Shown here: one piece after another, positions 51,418-60,252 of the stretch
How the letters are laid out: every line of letters begins with the position of its first letter
How positions within the stretch are numbered: position 1 is the first letter of the stretch
Assembly (NCBI GenBank): GCA_025965895.1
Contig: JAOPWC010000135.1
Span: 1-64,000, forward strand
Source of the DNA: Mycobacterium sp.
GTDB taxonomy: Bacteria > Actinomycetota > Actinomycetes > Mycobacteriales > Mycobacteriaceae
Length of the DNA: 64,000 nucleotides
Reading direction: 5' to 3'
Translations under genes and position numbers: made by a program
Notes under the pieces: model-generated
The model's database searches: none
Told to the model about the DNA's origin: nothing
What the model saw: only the letters and a program-made list of their open reading frames with translations

Positions 51418-53021
51418 CCGTCGTGGCACTCACCCACCACGCCAAGCGGTCGCAGTCGCCGCTGAGCGGGGTTGGCACGCTGGTCGCGCTTGCGGTGCGC
51501 CGGGACCGCGTCCGCCTGGGGGTGTGGATCTGGGTCCTGACACTGATGATGGTCTACGCCCCGAACGCGATGAAACTGGCGTATCCCGGTGAAGCCCAGC
51601 GGATCGCGCGCGTCAATCTGCTGAAGACCCCCGCCGGCATCATGCTGGGAGGTCCCTTTTTCGGGGGCAACGAGACCGATCTTGGCGCAATGGTGGCCAA
51701 CGAGCTGATGCTGACGATGATCATCGCCACTTCGATCCTGTCCATTCTCACCGTGATCAGACATACCCGCGCCGAGGAAGAGAGCGGCGCCGCCGAATTG
51801 GTGATGTCCTCGGTGGTGGGACGCTACGCGCGGACGTTGGCCGCGCTGATCCTGGTCGGCTCCGTCAACGCGATCCTGGCCGTCATGATGACGGGGGCGC
51901 TGGCCGCCACGGGTTTCGATGTGCTCGATTGTGCAGGAATGTGTTTCGGCATAACGGGTGCGGCGATGGTCGTCGGTGCGGTCGCGGCCGTGACCGCCGA
52001 GCTGTGGCGACAACCACGCACCGCCACCGGCGCGGCGATGGCCGTGCTGGCGGCAGCCGCACTGGTCCGTGGGATAGGCGACATCATCAACCACTCCGGG
52101 AGCGCCCTGAGCTGGTTCTCCCCGATCGCATGGGCTCAGCAGACGCGAGCGTTCGTCGACCTGCGTTGGTGGCCGTTCGCGCTGCTGGTTGCGTTGACCG
52201 TGGCGCTGATGCTGTTGGCGACCGTGCTCGAGCGCCGGCGCGAGTACGACGACGCAATCCTGCCGTCGCGGGGTGAGCGCGTCAACGCACCACCGGTCCG
52301 CGGCGTGTTCGGGCTCGACCTCGTGCTGCAGCGCGGGCAGGTGATCGGATGGGGCGTTGGCCTGTTCCTGGCCGGCCTGGCGTTCGGTTCGATGACCAAG
52401 TCGCTGCAGGAGGCAGCCAAAACCAACGAACTGGTGGCCCGCGTGCTGGCCACCCAGGGGTACAACGGCATCTACACGACAATGACACAGTTCTTGTCGG
52501 CAGCCACAACAGGTTTCGTGGTAGCGGCTGTGGTGCGGCTGACCCACGACGAGCAGTCGGGAATCGCAGAAGAGGTGCTGGCGGGCGCGGTGTCACGATG
52601 GCGGTGGCTATTGTCTGCGGTCGCCGCGACGCTCCTCGGGTCGGCGGTGTTGATGGTGCTCGCGGGACTCGGCAACGGACTGGGCGCGGGTGTCACGATG
52701 GGCAATGCGGACCTGGTGCCCCGCCTGACCGGGGCCGGGCTTGCCCACCTGCCGGCGATGGCGGTGATGGCGGGGATTGCCGCGCTCGCAGTTGCACTGC
52801 GCCGGCCCTGGATCGGTTGGCTGGCGGTGACATTCGTGGTGCTCTCGCTGTACCTCGGCGCGCTGTTGCGGCTGCCGCGGTGGCTGATCGACGCGTCACC
52901 CGTCGGTCGCACCACAGTGCCGTCCAGCGTGCCTGTCGCGGCACTTGCGGTCATGGTGGTCGTCGCGGTGGCGCTCACCGCTACCGCGGGAGTGATCTAC
53001 CGCAATCGCGACGCGGTGTAG
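51414..53021 (+). CDS. ABC exporter permease (Rv1217c-like)
   Basis: A 535-residue integral membrane protein with about 12 hydrophobic segments arranged as two similar halves (VWIWVLTLMMVYAPNAMKLA near the start, QVIGWGVGLFLAGLAFGSMT opening the second). Repeated loops such as HTRAEEESGAAELVMSSVVG and LTHDEQSGIAEEVLAGAVSR are seen in both halves, indicating internal duplication. It should form the whole transmembrane part with the preceding ATPase. ATG overlaps that gene's stop (ATGA). Confidence 0.9.
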   Translation: MTVVALTHHAKRSQSPLSGVGTLVALAVRRDRVRLGVWIWVLTLMMVYAPNAMKLAYPGEAQRIARVNLLKTPAGIMLGGPFFGGNETDLGAMVANELMLTMIIATSILSILTVIRHTRAEEESGAAELVMSSVVGRYARTLAALILVGSVNAILAVMMTGALAATGFDVLDCAGMCFGITGAAMVVGAVAAVTAELWRQPRTATGAAMAVLAAAALVRGIGDIINHSGSALSWFSPIAWAQQTRAFVDLRWWPFALLVALTVALMLLATVLERRREYDDAILPSRGERVNAPPVRGVFGLDLVLQRGQVIGWGVGLFLAGLAFGSMTKSLQEAAKTNELVARVLATQGYNGIYTTMTQFLSAATTGFVVAAVVRLTHDEQSGIAEEVLAGAVSRWRWLLSAVAATLLGSAVLMVLAGLGNGLGAGVTMGNADLVPRLTGAGLAHLPAMAVMAGIAALAVALRRPWIGWLAVTFVVLSLYLGALLRLPRWLIDASPVGRTTVPSSVPVAALAVMVVVAVALTATAGVIYRNRDAV

Positions 53022-53032
53022 AGGAACCCAGC

Positions 53033-53725
53033 GTGAAGGAGCAGGTATCGATGAGGACTGGTCTGCAAGCGACACAAAGATCACTTCTTGGCCTTGTCGC
53101 GTTCGGATTGCTGTTGTTCTTGCCGGCGGGCACGTTCGCCTACTGGCAGGCATGGGTTTTCATCGCCGTGTTCACGATCTTGACAACTGTCGCAAGCGTG
53201 TACTTGCTTCTGAACGACCCGGCAGCCCTCCGGCGCCGCATGCATGCGGGGCCGGTCGCCGAAACAAGAATGGTGCAGAAGATCGTCATCACAGGCGCAC
53301 TGCTGACGTTGCCTGCGGTGATGGTGTTCAGCGCACTCGACCATCGCTTCGGGTGGTCGCCGGTGCCGGCAACGGTGTCTGTGATCGGTGATGTGCTGGT
53401 CGCGGTCGGACTCGGTATCGCTGTGTTCGTGGTCATACAGAACAGTTACGCCGCCGCCAACATCACGGTGGAGTCAGGCCAGAAGGTCGTGTCGACCGGT
53501 CTCTACGCAATCGTCCGGCACCCCATGTACGTCGGCACGCTGGTCATGATGGTGGGCCTTCCTCTTGCGCTCGGCTCCTGGTGGGGACTCGTCATCCTTG
53601 TCCCGTGCCTCATAGGCCTCGCCTTCCGCATTCTCGACGAAGAGAAGATGCTCGAGCAGGAGTTGGACGGATACCGTGAGTACACGCGGAGCGTGCACCA
53701 TCGGCTGCTGCCGTATGTCTGGTAG
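53033..53725 (+). CDS. Isoprenylcysteine/phospholipid methyltransferase-like membrane protein (Rv1216c-like)
   Basis: 230 residues from GTG 53033, which has GAGGAA at good spacing; ATG 53051 is an alternative. Several membrane helices (LLGLVAFGLLLFLPAGTFAY, VSVIGDVLVAVGLGIAVFVV) precede the ICMT/PEMT-type signature TGLYAIVRHPMYVG. DEEKMLEQELDGYREYTRSV follows near the C-terminus, the SAM-binding end of this fold. It probably methylates a lipid or membrane-bound acceptor. It follows the exporter permease by 11 bp, so it is part of the same operon. Confidence 0.85.
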   Translation: MKEQVSMRTGLQATQRSLLGLVAFGLLLFLPAGTFAYWQAWVFIAVFTILTTVASVYLLLNDPAALRRRMHAGPVAETRMVQKIVITGALLTLPAVMVFSALDHRFGWSPVPATVSVIGDVLVAVGLGIAVFVVIQNSYAAANITVESGQKVVSTGLYAIVRHPMYVGTLVMMVGLPLALGSWWGLVILVPCLIGLAFRILDEEKMLEQELDGYREYTRSVHHRLLPYVW

Positions 53726-53804
53726 CGGCGGGGTCCGTCGGAAATACGACTGGTGCGCCGTTGCGGCTACCGGACGTCCCTGGGCGTTCTAAGCTGCGGG
53801 CAGT

Positions 53805-55499
53805 ATGGCCCCTACCTCGACGCCCGCCCTCGACAGGCCATGGCGGCGTCCCGGCGCGCTGCGCTACGCGCTCCGACGGCTGCGCGCATTCGTCGCACCG
53901 CCCGTCACGGTCACCGAACCGACCACGGACATCGTCAGCGTCGTCGACGCCGAGGTCCTCACCCGCGACGGAACGGTCCTGCGTGTCAACGTCTACCGGC
54001 CGCGCGGCAACGTGGCTCACCCGGTTGTCATGTGCGCCCACCCGTACGGCAAGGACCGGCTGCCGAGACGCCGCGGCCATCGGTGGAGCTACTCGCCCCA
54101 GTACCGCCTGCTGCGTCAGCCGCATCGGGTCAGCTTCTCGTCTCTGACCACCTGGGAGGCGCCCGATCCCGCGTGGTGGACGGCGCAGGGTTTCGTCGTG
54201 GTCAACGCCGACCTGCGTGGAGCCGGGCATTCCGACGGCACCGGCAAGCTGCTCTCGCAACAGGAGAGCGAGGACGTGTACGACATCGTGCAGTGGGCGG
54301 CCGACCAGCCGTGGAGCGACGGCCGGGTACTGATGCTGGGGGTGTCTTATCTGGCCATCAGCCAGTACGGCGTCGCCGCCCTGCATCCGCCTGCCCTTCG
54401 TGCCATCTGCCCGTGGGAAGGTTTCACCGATGTCTACCGGGACGCGGCCTTTCCCGGCGGCATCCGGGAAGGCGGATTCATCCGCGTATGGGCTCACGGG
54501 CTCCGTCGCAGCACACGCCAGAGCTACGACATCGCCGCGATGCAGGACGCCCACCCGGCGCGCGACGAGTTCTGGCGTTCCCTGGTGCCCGATCTCGCCG
54601 CGATCGAGGTGCCGATGTTGGTGTGCGGCAGCTTTTCCGACCACAACCTGCACAGCCGCGGCTCGGTACGCGCCTTCACCAGAACTGGCTCCTCGCACGC
54701 CAGGATGTACACGCATCGCGACGGCAAGTGGTCGGAGTTCTACTCCGCGCGGGCCCGAGCGGCACAGCTGGCGTTCTTTCGCGCCGTGCTTGACGGGGCC
54801 GCCGATACCGCGCGTCGGAGCGTCCGCCTCGAGGTGCGAGAGGATCGCGACACCGTCGCGGCGGTACGCGACGAGTCGGAGTGGCCGCTGGCCCGCACCG
54901 ACTGGTGGCGGCTGTATCTGTCCGGCCCGGGCACCCTCTCCTCGGAGGCGCCACAACATACCGGCAGCATCAGCTTCCGAACTCATTCCCGCGCCGCGGC
55001 TTTCACGTGGACGGTACCCGCCGACCTCGAGTTGACCGGGCCGATGGCCGCCCGGCTGTGGCTCGAGGTACACGGCAGCAACGACGTGAATCTGTTTGTC
55101 GGCGTGGAGAAGTGGCGTGACGGACGGTTCGTCGCATTCGAAGGCTCGTATGGCTACGGTCGGGACCGGGTCACGACGGGCTGGCAGCGCGCCTCGACGC
55201 GGGCGCTGGACCCCGACCTGTCCGAACCGTGGGAGCCGGTGCCCGCCTGCACTGACCGGCAACCGCTGCGACCCGGCGAGATTGTCGCCGTCGACGTCGC
55301 GTTATCACCGTCGGCCACGATTTTCCGCGCCGGTGAGCAGCTCCGTCTGGTCGTGGCCGGCCGCTGGCTGGCTCCGCGCAACCCGCTGACCGGCCAGTTC
55401 CCCGCCGCCTACCCGCGACCCCCTCGCGGGCGCGTGACTCTGCACTGGGGGCCGGGGCGCGAGGCATACGCGCTGGTGCCTGCCGTACCCGGTCGTTGA
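53805..55499 (+). CDS. CocE/NonD-type alpha/beta hydrolase (Rv1215c-like)
   Basis: A 564-residue serine hydrolase of the X-Pro dipeptidyl-peptidase S15 / cocaine esterase family. The hydrolase domain runs from about 45 to 330 (VLTRDGTVLRVNVYRPRGNV; nucleophile S181 in LMLGVSYLAISQYG; VVVNADLRGAGHSDG before it). Catalytic Asp is expected in CGSFSDHNLHSRG. The C-terminal jelly-roll (about 370-560, FTWTVPADLELTGPMAARLW) is standard. Esterase or amidase activity is likely, but the substrate is unknown. No signal peptide is evident. It ends 76 bp before the glgC stop on the other strand. Confidence 0.87.
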   Translation: MAPTSTPALDRPWRRPGALRYALRRLRAFVAPPVTVTEPTTDIVSVVDAEVLTRDGTVLRVNVYRPRGNVAHPVVMCAHPYGKDRLPRRRGHRWSYSPQYRLLRQPHRVSFSSLTTWEAPDPAWWTAQGFVVVNADLRGAGHSDGTGKLLSQQESEDVYDIVQWAADQPWSDGRVLMLGVSYLAISQYGVAALHPPALRAICPWEGFTDVYRDAAFPGGIREGGFIRVWAHGLRRSTRQSYDIAAMQDAHPARDEFWRSLVPDLAAIEVPMLVCGSFSDHNLHSRGSVRAFTRTGSSHARMYTHRDGKWSEFYSARARAAQLAFFRAVLDGAADTARRSVRLEVREDRDTVAAVRDESEWPLARTDWWRLYLSGPGTLSSEAPQHTGSISFRTHSRAAAFTWTVPADLELTGPMAARLWLEVHGSNDVNLFVGVEKWRDGRFVAFEGSYGYGRDRVTTGWQRASTRALDPDLSEPWEPVPACTDRQPLRPGEIVAVDVALSPSATIFRAGEQLRLVVAGRWLAPRNPLTGQFPAAYPRPPRGRVTLHWGPGREAYALVPAVPGR

Positions 55500-55575
55500 C
55501 CCCGGACCGGCCAGAAGCAACGGCTCTGACAGCGCCCGCTGCGCAACCGGCAGTGCGATTTCCGCCCGACTGGCA

Positions 55576-56790
55576 CTAGACCCAGATTCCCTTGCCCACG
55601 GCCACGACGCCACCGCCGCTGACCGCGAAGCGCTCCCGGTCCTTCTCCAGGTCGACGCCGACCATCTCGCCGGGGCCGACGACCACGTTCTTGTCCAGGA
55701 TCGCGTGGCGGACCACCGCGCCGCGGCCGACCCGCACGCCGGGCATCAGCACGCTGCCTTCGACGATCGCCCCGTCGTCGACGACCACATTCGACGACAG
55801 CACCGAGTTGCGCACCGACGCGGCGGACACGATGCTGCCCGCGCCGACGACGGATTCCTGTGCCGAGCCGCCGTTCACGAACTTGGCCGGCGGCAGGTTG
55901 TCTGACTCGCCACGGATCGGCCAGCGCTTGTTGTACAGGTTGAAGATGGGGTGCACCGACACCAGATCCATGTGCGCGTCGTAGAACGCGTCGAGCGTGC
56001 CGACATCACGCCAGTAGCCGCGGTCGCGGTCCGTGGCGCCGGGCACCTCGTTGTCGTTGAAGTCATACACCGCGGCGCGTCCGTCGACGACCAGCCGCGG
56101 GATGATGTCGCCGCCCATGTCGTGGTCGGAGTTGTCGTCGTCGGCGTCGGCGCGGATCGCGTCGATGAGCACCTTGGTGGTGAAGATGTAGTTGCCCATC
56201 GACACGAACGTCTGAGTGGGATCGCCCGGGATGCCCGGCGGGTCGGACGGCTTCTCGATGAAACTTCGAATGCGGCCGGACTCGTCGGAGTCGATGCAGC
56301 CGAACGCGGTCGCCTCGGCACGCGGCACCCGGATGCCGGCCACGGTGGCACCGGCGCCGCTTTCGATGTGGAACTTCAGCATCTGTTCGGGATCCATCCG
56401 GTACACGTGGTCGGCGCCGAACACGACGATGTAGTCCGGATCCTCGTCGTAGATCAGGTTCATCGACTGGTAGATAGCGTCGGCGCTGCCGGTGTACCAG
56501 CGCGGGCCCAGACGCTGTTGCGCGGGCACCGGCGTGATGTATTCGCCAGCCAGGCCGCTCAACCGCCAGTTCTGGGAAATGTGCCGGTCCAGCGAATGCG
56601 ACTTGTACTGCGTCAGAACGCAGATCCGCAGGTAGCGAGCATTGACGAGATTGGACAGGACGAAGTCGATGAGCCGATACGCCCCCCCGAAGGGAACCGC
56701 CGGCTTTGCCCGGTCTGCCGTCAACGGGTACAGCCGCTTGCCTTCCCCGCCTGCGAGGACAATGCCCAGCACGTGTGGCGCTTCCCTCAT
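55576..56790 (-). CDS. glgC: Glucose-1-phosphate adenylyltransferase (ADP-glucose pyrophosphorylase)
   Basis: A 404-residue nucleotidyltransferase that makes ADP-glucose from ATP and glucose-1-phosphate, the entry step to alpha-glucan. The N-terminal catalytic motif is LAGGEGKRLYPLTADRAKPA, with FGADHVYRMDPEQM, GCIDSDESGRIRSFIEKPSD and WRDVGTLDAFYDAHMDL downstream. The C-terminal left-handed beta-helix (about 295-404, SVVGAGSIVSAASVRNSVLS) carries the allosteric/oligomer interface. It is divergent from glgM over 89 bp. A TAGGTT about seven bases before the ATG could be the -10 of a leaderless transcript. Confidence 0.95.
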   Translation of the reverse strand: MREAPHVLGIVLAGGEGKRLYPLTADRAKPAVPFGGAYRLIDFVLSNLVNARYLRICVLTQYKSHSLDRHISQNWRLSGLAGEYITPVPAQQRLGPRWYTGSADAIYQSMNLIYDEDPDYIVVFGADHVYRMDPEQMLKFHIESGAGATVAGIRVPRAEATAFGCIDSDESGRIRSFIEKPSDPPGIPGDPTQTFVSMGNYIFTTKVLIDAIRADADDDNSDHDMGGDIIPRLVVDGRAAVYDFNDNEVPGATDRDRGYWRDVGTLDAFYDAHMDLVSVHPIFNLYNKRWPIRGESDNLPPAKFVNGGSAQESVVGAGSIVSAASVRNSVLSSNVVVDDGAIVEGSVLMPGVRVGRGAVVRHAILDKNVVVGPGEMVGVDLEKDRERFAVSGGGVVAVGKGIWV

Positions 56791-56793
56791 GAA

Positions 56794-56816
56794 CCAAACC
56801 TATCTTTCGGTTTTGG
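56794..56816. promoter_or_regulatory. Dyad in the glgC/glgM divergent promoter region
   Basis: CCAAACC (56794-56800) and GGTTTTGG (56809-56816) form an inverted repeat with one bulged base directly in front of the glgC ATG. It overlaps the TAGGTT -10 candidate on the glgC strand (56797-56802). On the other side TTGAAA (56848-56853) may be a -35 for glgM. No known regulator can be assigned. Confidence 0.35.
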
Positions 56817-56879
56817 CTGGGGCTAGGAGTTACCCGATTACGTCGACTTGAAACGGCGACCGCACTACCGTCGGGGTCT

Positions 56880-58043
56880 ATGCGGGTGGCAATGATGACG
56901 CGCGAGTACCCACCTGAGGTTTACGGGGGTGCCGGCGTCCACGTAACCGAACTGGTCGCGCAACTGCGTCATCTGTGCGAGGTTGATGTGCACTGCATGG
57001 GCGCGCCTCGGCACGGCGCGTTCGTCCACCAGCCCGATCCCCAGCTCAAAGGCGCCAATCCGGCACTGGCGACATTGTCGGCCGACCTGGTGATGGCCGA
57101 CGCGGCATCCGAAGCCACCGTCGTACACTCTCACACCTGGTACACCGGGCTCGCCGGGCACCTGGCCGGGTTGTTGTACGGCATTCCGCACGTTCTCACC
57201 GCGCATTCGCTCGAGCCGCTGCGGCCGTGGAAGGCCGAGCAGCTCGGGGGTGGCTACCGGATCTCGTCGTGGGTGGAGCGCACCGCGATCGAGGCGGCGG
57301 GCGCGGTGATCGCGGTCAGCTCGGGCATGCGCGACGACGTGCTCAAGACCTACCCCGCGTTGGATCCCAACCAGGTGCATGTCGTCCGCAACGGCATCGA
57401 CACCGATGTGTGGCACCCCGTCGAGCCCAAGCCTGATGAGTCAGTGCTGACCGAGCTGGGCGTGGACACGTCGCGGCCCATCGTCGCGTTCGTCGGCCGC
57501 ATCACACGCCAGAAGGGCGTCGCTCATCTGGTCGCGGCGGCCCATCAATTCGCGCCTGACGTGCAGCTGGTGCTGTGTGCGGGCGCACCGGACACCCCGG
57601 AGATTGCCGCCGAAGTCACTGCGGCGGTGCAGCAGTTGTCGCGCGCCCGCACTGGCGTGTTCTGGGTGCGTGAGATGCTGCCGATCGGCAAGATTCGCGA
57701 AATACTTTCGGCGGCAACGGTCTTCGTGTGCCCTTCGGTGTACGAGCCGCTGGGAATCGTGAATCTCGAAGCGATGGCGTGTGCGACCGCGGTGGTGGCT
57801 TCCGATGTCGGCGGCATCCCAGAGGTGGTGGCCGACGGTGAAACCGGGCTTCTGGTGCATTACGACCCTGCCGATCCCGCCGGTTTCGAGGCTGGACTGT
57901 CCGCGACCGTCAACTCCTTGATCGCCGACCCGGAGAAGGCTGTGCGGTTCGGCCGTGCCGGCAGGCAGCGCTGCATCGACGAGTTCTCGTGGGCGCATAT
58001 CGCCGAGCAGACGCTGCAGATCTACCGCAAAATGTCGTCGTAA
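56880..58043 (+). CDS. glgM: GT4 glycosyltransferase, alpha-maltose-1-phosphate synthase GlgM (annotated glgA in M. tuberculosis)
   Basis: A 387-residue GT-B glycosyltransferase of family GT4. The N-terminal half has REYPPEVYGGAGVHVTELVA and HSHTWYTGLAGHLAG. The C-terminal half has IVAFVGRITRQKGVAHLVAA and the nucleotide-sugar E-x7-E motif in YEPLGIVNLEAMAC. Mycobacterial Rv1212c orthologues use ADP-glucose and glucose-1-phosphate to make maltose-1-phosphate, the substrate of GlgE. It is not a classical GT5 glycogen synthase, so the name glgM fits better. Pairing with glgC on the opposite strand supplies its ADP-glucose. Confidence 0.92.
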   Translation: MRVAMMTREYPPEVYGGAGVHVTELVAQLRHLCEVDVHCMGAPRHGAFVHQPDPQLKGANPALATLSADLVMADAASEATVVHSHTWYTGLAGHLAGLLYGIPHVLTAHSLEPLRPWKAEQLGGGYRISSWVERTAIEAAGAVIAVSSGMRDDVLKTYPALDPNQVHVVRNGIDTDVWHPVEPKPDESVLTELGVDTSRPIVAFVGRITRQKGVAHLVAAAHQFAPDVQLVLCAGAPDTPEIAAEVTAAVQQLSRARTGVFWVREMLPIGKIREILSAATVFVCPSVYEPLGIVNLEAMACATAVVASDVGGIPEVVADGETGLLVHYDPADPAGFEAGLSATVNSLIADPEKAVRFGRAGRQRCIDEFSWAHIAEQTLQIYRKMSS

Positions 58044-58048
58044 AGCCC

Positions 58049-58216
58049 TTAGCTGGTGACGCTCTTGAGTTCGTCGCCGAGAGCGGATGCCTCTTCTGGG
58101 GTGAGTTCGACGACGAGGCGGCCACCGCCTTCCAGTGGTACCCGCATCACGATGCCCCGCCCCTCCTTGGTTGCTTCCAACGGGCCGTCGCCGGTCCGGG
58201 GCTTCATCGCCGCCAT
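58049..58216 (-). CDS. DUF3117 small protein (Rv1211-like)
   Basis: 55 residues from ATG 58216 (MAAMKPRTGDGPLEATKEGR and then GIVMRVPLEGGGRLVVELTP). GGGAG lies at normal distance upstream. The short beta-rich sequence is strongly conserved across mycobacteria and other actinomycetes. No membrane segment, cysteines or catalytic motif are seen. It lies tail-to-tail against glgM with a 5-bp gap. Function unknown; calcium binding has been reported for Rv1211, and I cannot see an EF-hand-like motif here. Confidence 0.85.
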   Translation of the reverse strand: MAAMKPRTGDGPLEATKEGRGIVMRVPLEGGGRLVVELTPEEASALGDELKSVTS

Positions 58217-58363
58217 CCAGTGCTCCCTCCAGGTCTGAGCCGGGCCGCCGTCATGGAGGCCGTCGGCGCCGCGGGTGCCGGCCCGATGCCACACCCGACA
58301 AAGAACTGCAACTTCACGACACTATTGTTCCCTATCCGCGCGCCCGGGTGTGCCGAGACCCTG

Positions 58364-58933
58364 TTATGGCACGTATATCACCGGAACCCAACAAGACTGA
58401 AGATGGTCGTCGACCATGCCGGTGGCTTGCATCAGCGCATAGGCGGTGGTGGGGCCGACAAAGCGAAACCCGCGCCGCTTCAACTCCTTGGCCATTGCGA
58501 CCGATTCGGGACTGCTCGACGGCACTCGTGACGGGTCGGTCGGCCGCGCTCGTCCGGAAGGAGGGGCGAATGACCAAAGCAGGTCGCTCAAGTCGACGTT
58601 GAGCGTGGCGGCCGCCTTCGCGTTGGCGATCGTCGCGTCGATCTTCAAGCGGTTGCGCACGATCCCGGTGTCGGCCATCAGCCGGACGACGTCGGTCTCG
58701 GTGTAGCCGGCGACCTTGTCGACGTCGAAATTGTCGAACGCCCGCCGGAAGTTGTCCCGCTTGCGCAGGATGATCAACCACGACAAGCCACTTTGAAAGG
58801 CCTCCAACGACATTCGCTCGAACAGCGAATCGCGCCCGTACAGCGGCCGGCCCCACTCCACGTCGTGGTAGTCGCGGTACAGCGGGCCGACCGCCCACGC
58901 GCATCGGATGCGGCCGTCGTCACCAAGGGTCAC
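58364..58933 (-). CDS. tagA: DNA-3-methyladenine glycosylase I
   Basis: 189 residues from GTG 58933, which overlaps the preceding gene's stop as GTGA. The fold is helix-hairpin-helix with the TAG-specific zinc snap: C11 (IRCAWA), H23 (YHDVEWG), H177 and C181 (DDHLQSC). Catalytic-type E44 lies in FERMSLEAFQSGLSW. It excises 3-methyladenine from alkylated DNA. Translation appears coupled to the DivIVA-like gene upstream, as in Rv1209-Rv1210. Confidence 0.93.
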   Translation of the reverse strand: MTLGDDGRIRCAWAVGPLYRDYHDVEWGRPLYGRDSLFERMSLEAFQSGLSWLIILRKRDNFRRAFDNFDVDKVAGYTETDVVRLMADTGIVRNRLKIDATIANAKAAATLNVDLSDLLWSFAPPSGRARPTDPSRVPSSSPESVAMAKELKRRGFRFVGPTTAYALMQATGMVDDHLQSCWVPVIYVP

Positions 58934-59262
58934 GCCTCGTCCCGGCCCGCGCTCTCGGCTTCCTCCGCATTGGATTGCCGCGCGCGCACCGCCGACAACT
59001 GCCCACGAAGCAACTCGATCTCCTGGCCAAGCCGGTCGAGCACCCAATCCACCTCGCTTGTCTTATATCCGCGCAGCGTCTGGGTGAACTTCACCGCATC
59101 GATGTCGGCCCTAGTGACTCCCGAGGCCGGCAGCACCGTGGCGGTGGTCGCGCGCGGCAGCGGCGGAAGCGGCTCGCCGCGTCCGAACAGCGCGCTGGCG
59201 ACCACGAACAGCACAGCTGCGACCAAAACGAGCACCAGCAGATACAGCAGCACCATCGTCAC
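58930..59262 (-). CDS. Membrane-anchored DivIVA-domain protein (Rv1209-like)
   Basis: 110 residues. An N-terminal membrane helix (MVLLYLLVLVLVAAVLFVVA) and a Pro/Ala linker precede a short DivIVA-like segment (FTQTLRGYKTSEVDWVLDRL). A heptad-containing coiled coil follows (GQEIELLRGQLSAVRARQ). The RGYKTSEVD core is the DivIVA membrane/curvature motif. It is probably a small septum- or pole-associated protein, but its role is unknown. It lies between gpgS and tagA on the same strand with short gaps or overlaps. Confidence 0.85.
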   Translation of the reverse strand: MTMVLLYLLVLVLVAAVLFVVASALFGRGEPLPPLPRATTATVLPASGVTRADIDAVKFTQTLRGYKTSEVDWVLDRLGQEIELLRGQLSAVRARQSNAEEAESAGRDEA

Positions 59263-59304
59263 CCGATAGATACTGCCTGACGGGTGTGACTGCGCGCCCA
59301 GCCG

Positions 59305-60252
59305 CTAGTGCGGGCGCACCGTGTCCATCGGGGGCCGGTCGGCCAGCGACACCGGCGACAACCGCGGGGTGTACCCGTCGCCGTCGGCGAAGAACTGGGT
59401 CAACGCGACGCCGGAGTCGGAGATGCCGCAGCGCGACAGCAGCGTGGCGATCACCTGGCGGCTCATCCCGCCCAGCTCGGTCAGCGGCCGGTTGCGATGG
59501 GCCCGCACCCCGAGGTTGACCTGGGCGATCGCGTCCAGGCCCAGCCGGTCGTAGGTGTCGACGAGCAGTCCGATCTCCACGCCGTAGCCCGGGGCGAACG
59601 GCACCGAGCTCAGCAGCTCGCGGGTGCCGGCGTATTCGCCGCCCAACGGCTGCAGGACGCAGCTCAGGCCGGGCCGAAGCGCCGCCAACAGCGGCCGCGC
59701 GACGAGCTGTGTGACCCGTCCGCCGCCGTTGGCGTCCTCACTGCCGCTGATCTTCAACGGGCGCCGGTAGAAGCCCTTGACCAGGTGGACGCCGTCGAGG
59801 GTCAAAACGGGGCCGACCAGCCGCGGCACGAACATCGGGTCCGGGTCGATGAGGTCGGAGTCGATGAACACGATGATGTCGCCGGCGGTGGCCGCCAGCG
59901 ACCGCCACAGCACCTCGCCTTTTCCGGGCTGCGGTGGCAGCTCCGGCAGCGCCTGCTCCCGGCTGACGACGCGGGCGCCGGCAGCGATCGCTCGGATTTC
60001 CGTCTCGTCGGTGGACCCGGAGTCGAGCACGATCAGCTCGTCGACGAGGCCGCCGAGCATCGGCGAGATGCTGTCGATCACCGACCCGACGGTTTCCTGC
60101 TCGTTCAGCGCGGGAAGCACCACCGAGATCGTGCGCCCGGCCTTGGCGGCCTCGAGCTCGGCGACCGTCCAGGACGGCCCGCTGAAGCTGCGATCGGCCA
60201 TCCATCTGCCGTCGCCCAGTTCCTCGGCGGTCAGCTCTGGTGCAGCGGTCAT
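59305..60252 (-). CDS. gpgS: Glucosyl-3-phosphoglycerate synthase
   Basis: 315 residues from ATG 60252, which overlaps the folP2 stop (ATGA). It is a GT-A retaining glycosyltransferase (family GT81) joining UDP-glucose and 3-phosphoglycerate, the first step to methylglucose lipopolysaccharide. Motifs: TISVVLPALNEQETVGSVID, the metal site D131-S-D133 (IVFIDSDLIDPDP), and RPGLSCVLQPLGGEYAGTRE for acceptor binding. RAHRNRPLTELG contains the metal-ligand histidine. Length is close to M. tuberculosis Rv1208 (324). The frame upstream of 60252 is shadow sequence over folP2. Confidence 0.95.
   Translation of the reverse strand: MTAAPELTAEELGDGRWMADRSFSGPSWTVAELEAAKAGRTISVVLPALNEQETVGSVIDSISPMLGGLVDELIVLDSGSTDETEIRAIAAGARVVSREQALPELPPQPGKGEVLWRSLAATAGDIIVFIDSDLIDPDPMFVPRLVGPVLTLDGVHLVKGFYRRPLKISGSEDANGGGRVTQLVARPLLAALRPGLSCVLQPLGGEYAGTRELLSSVPFAPGYGVEIGLLVDTYDRLGLDAIAQVNLGVRAHRNRPLTELGGMSRQVIATLLSRCGISDSGVALTQFFADGDGYTPRLSPVSLADRPPMDTVRPH

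Noticed and set aside
56880..58043. Classical glycogen synthase (GT5 GlgA)
   Set aside because: Length (387) and the GT4-type E-x7-E motif match the mycobacterial maltose-1-phosphate synthase GlgM, not the longer GT5 enzyme.
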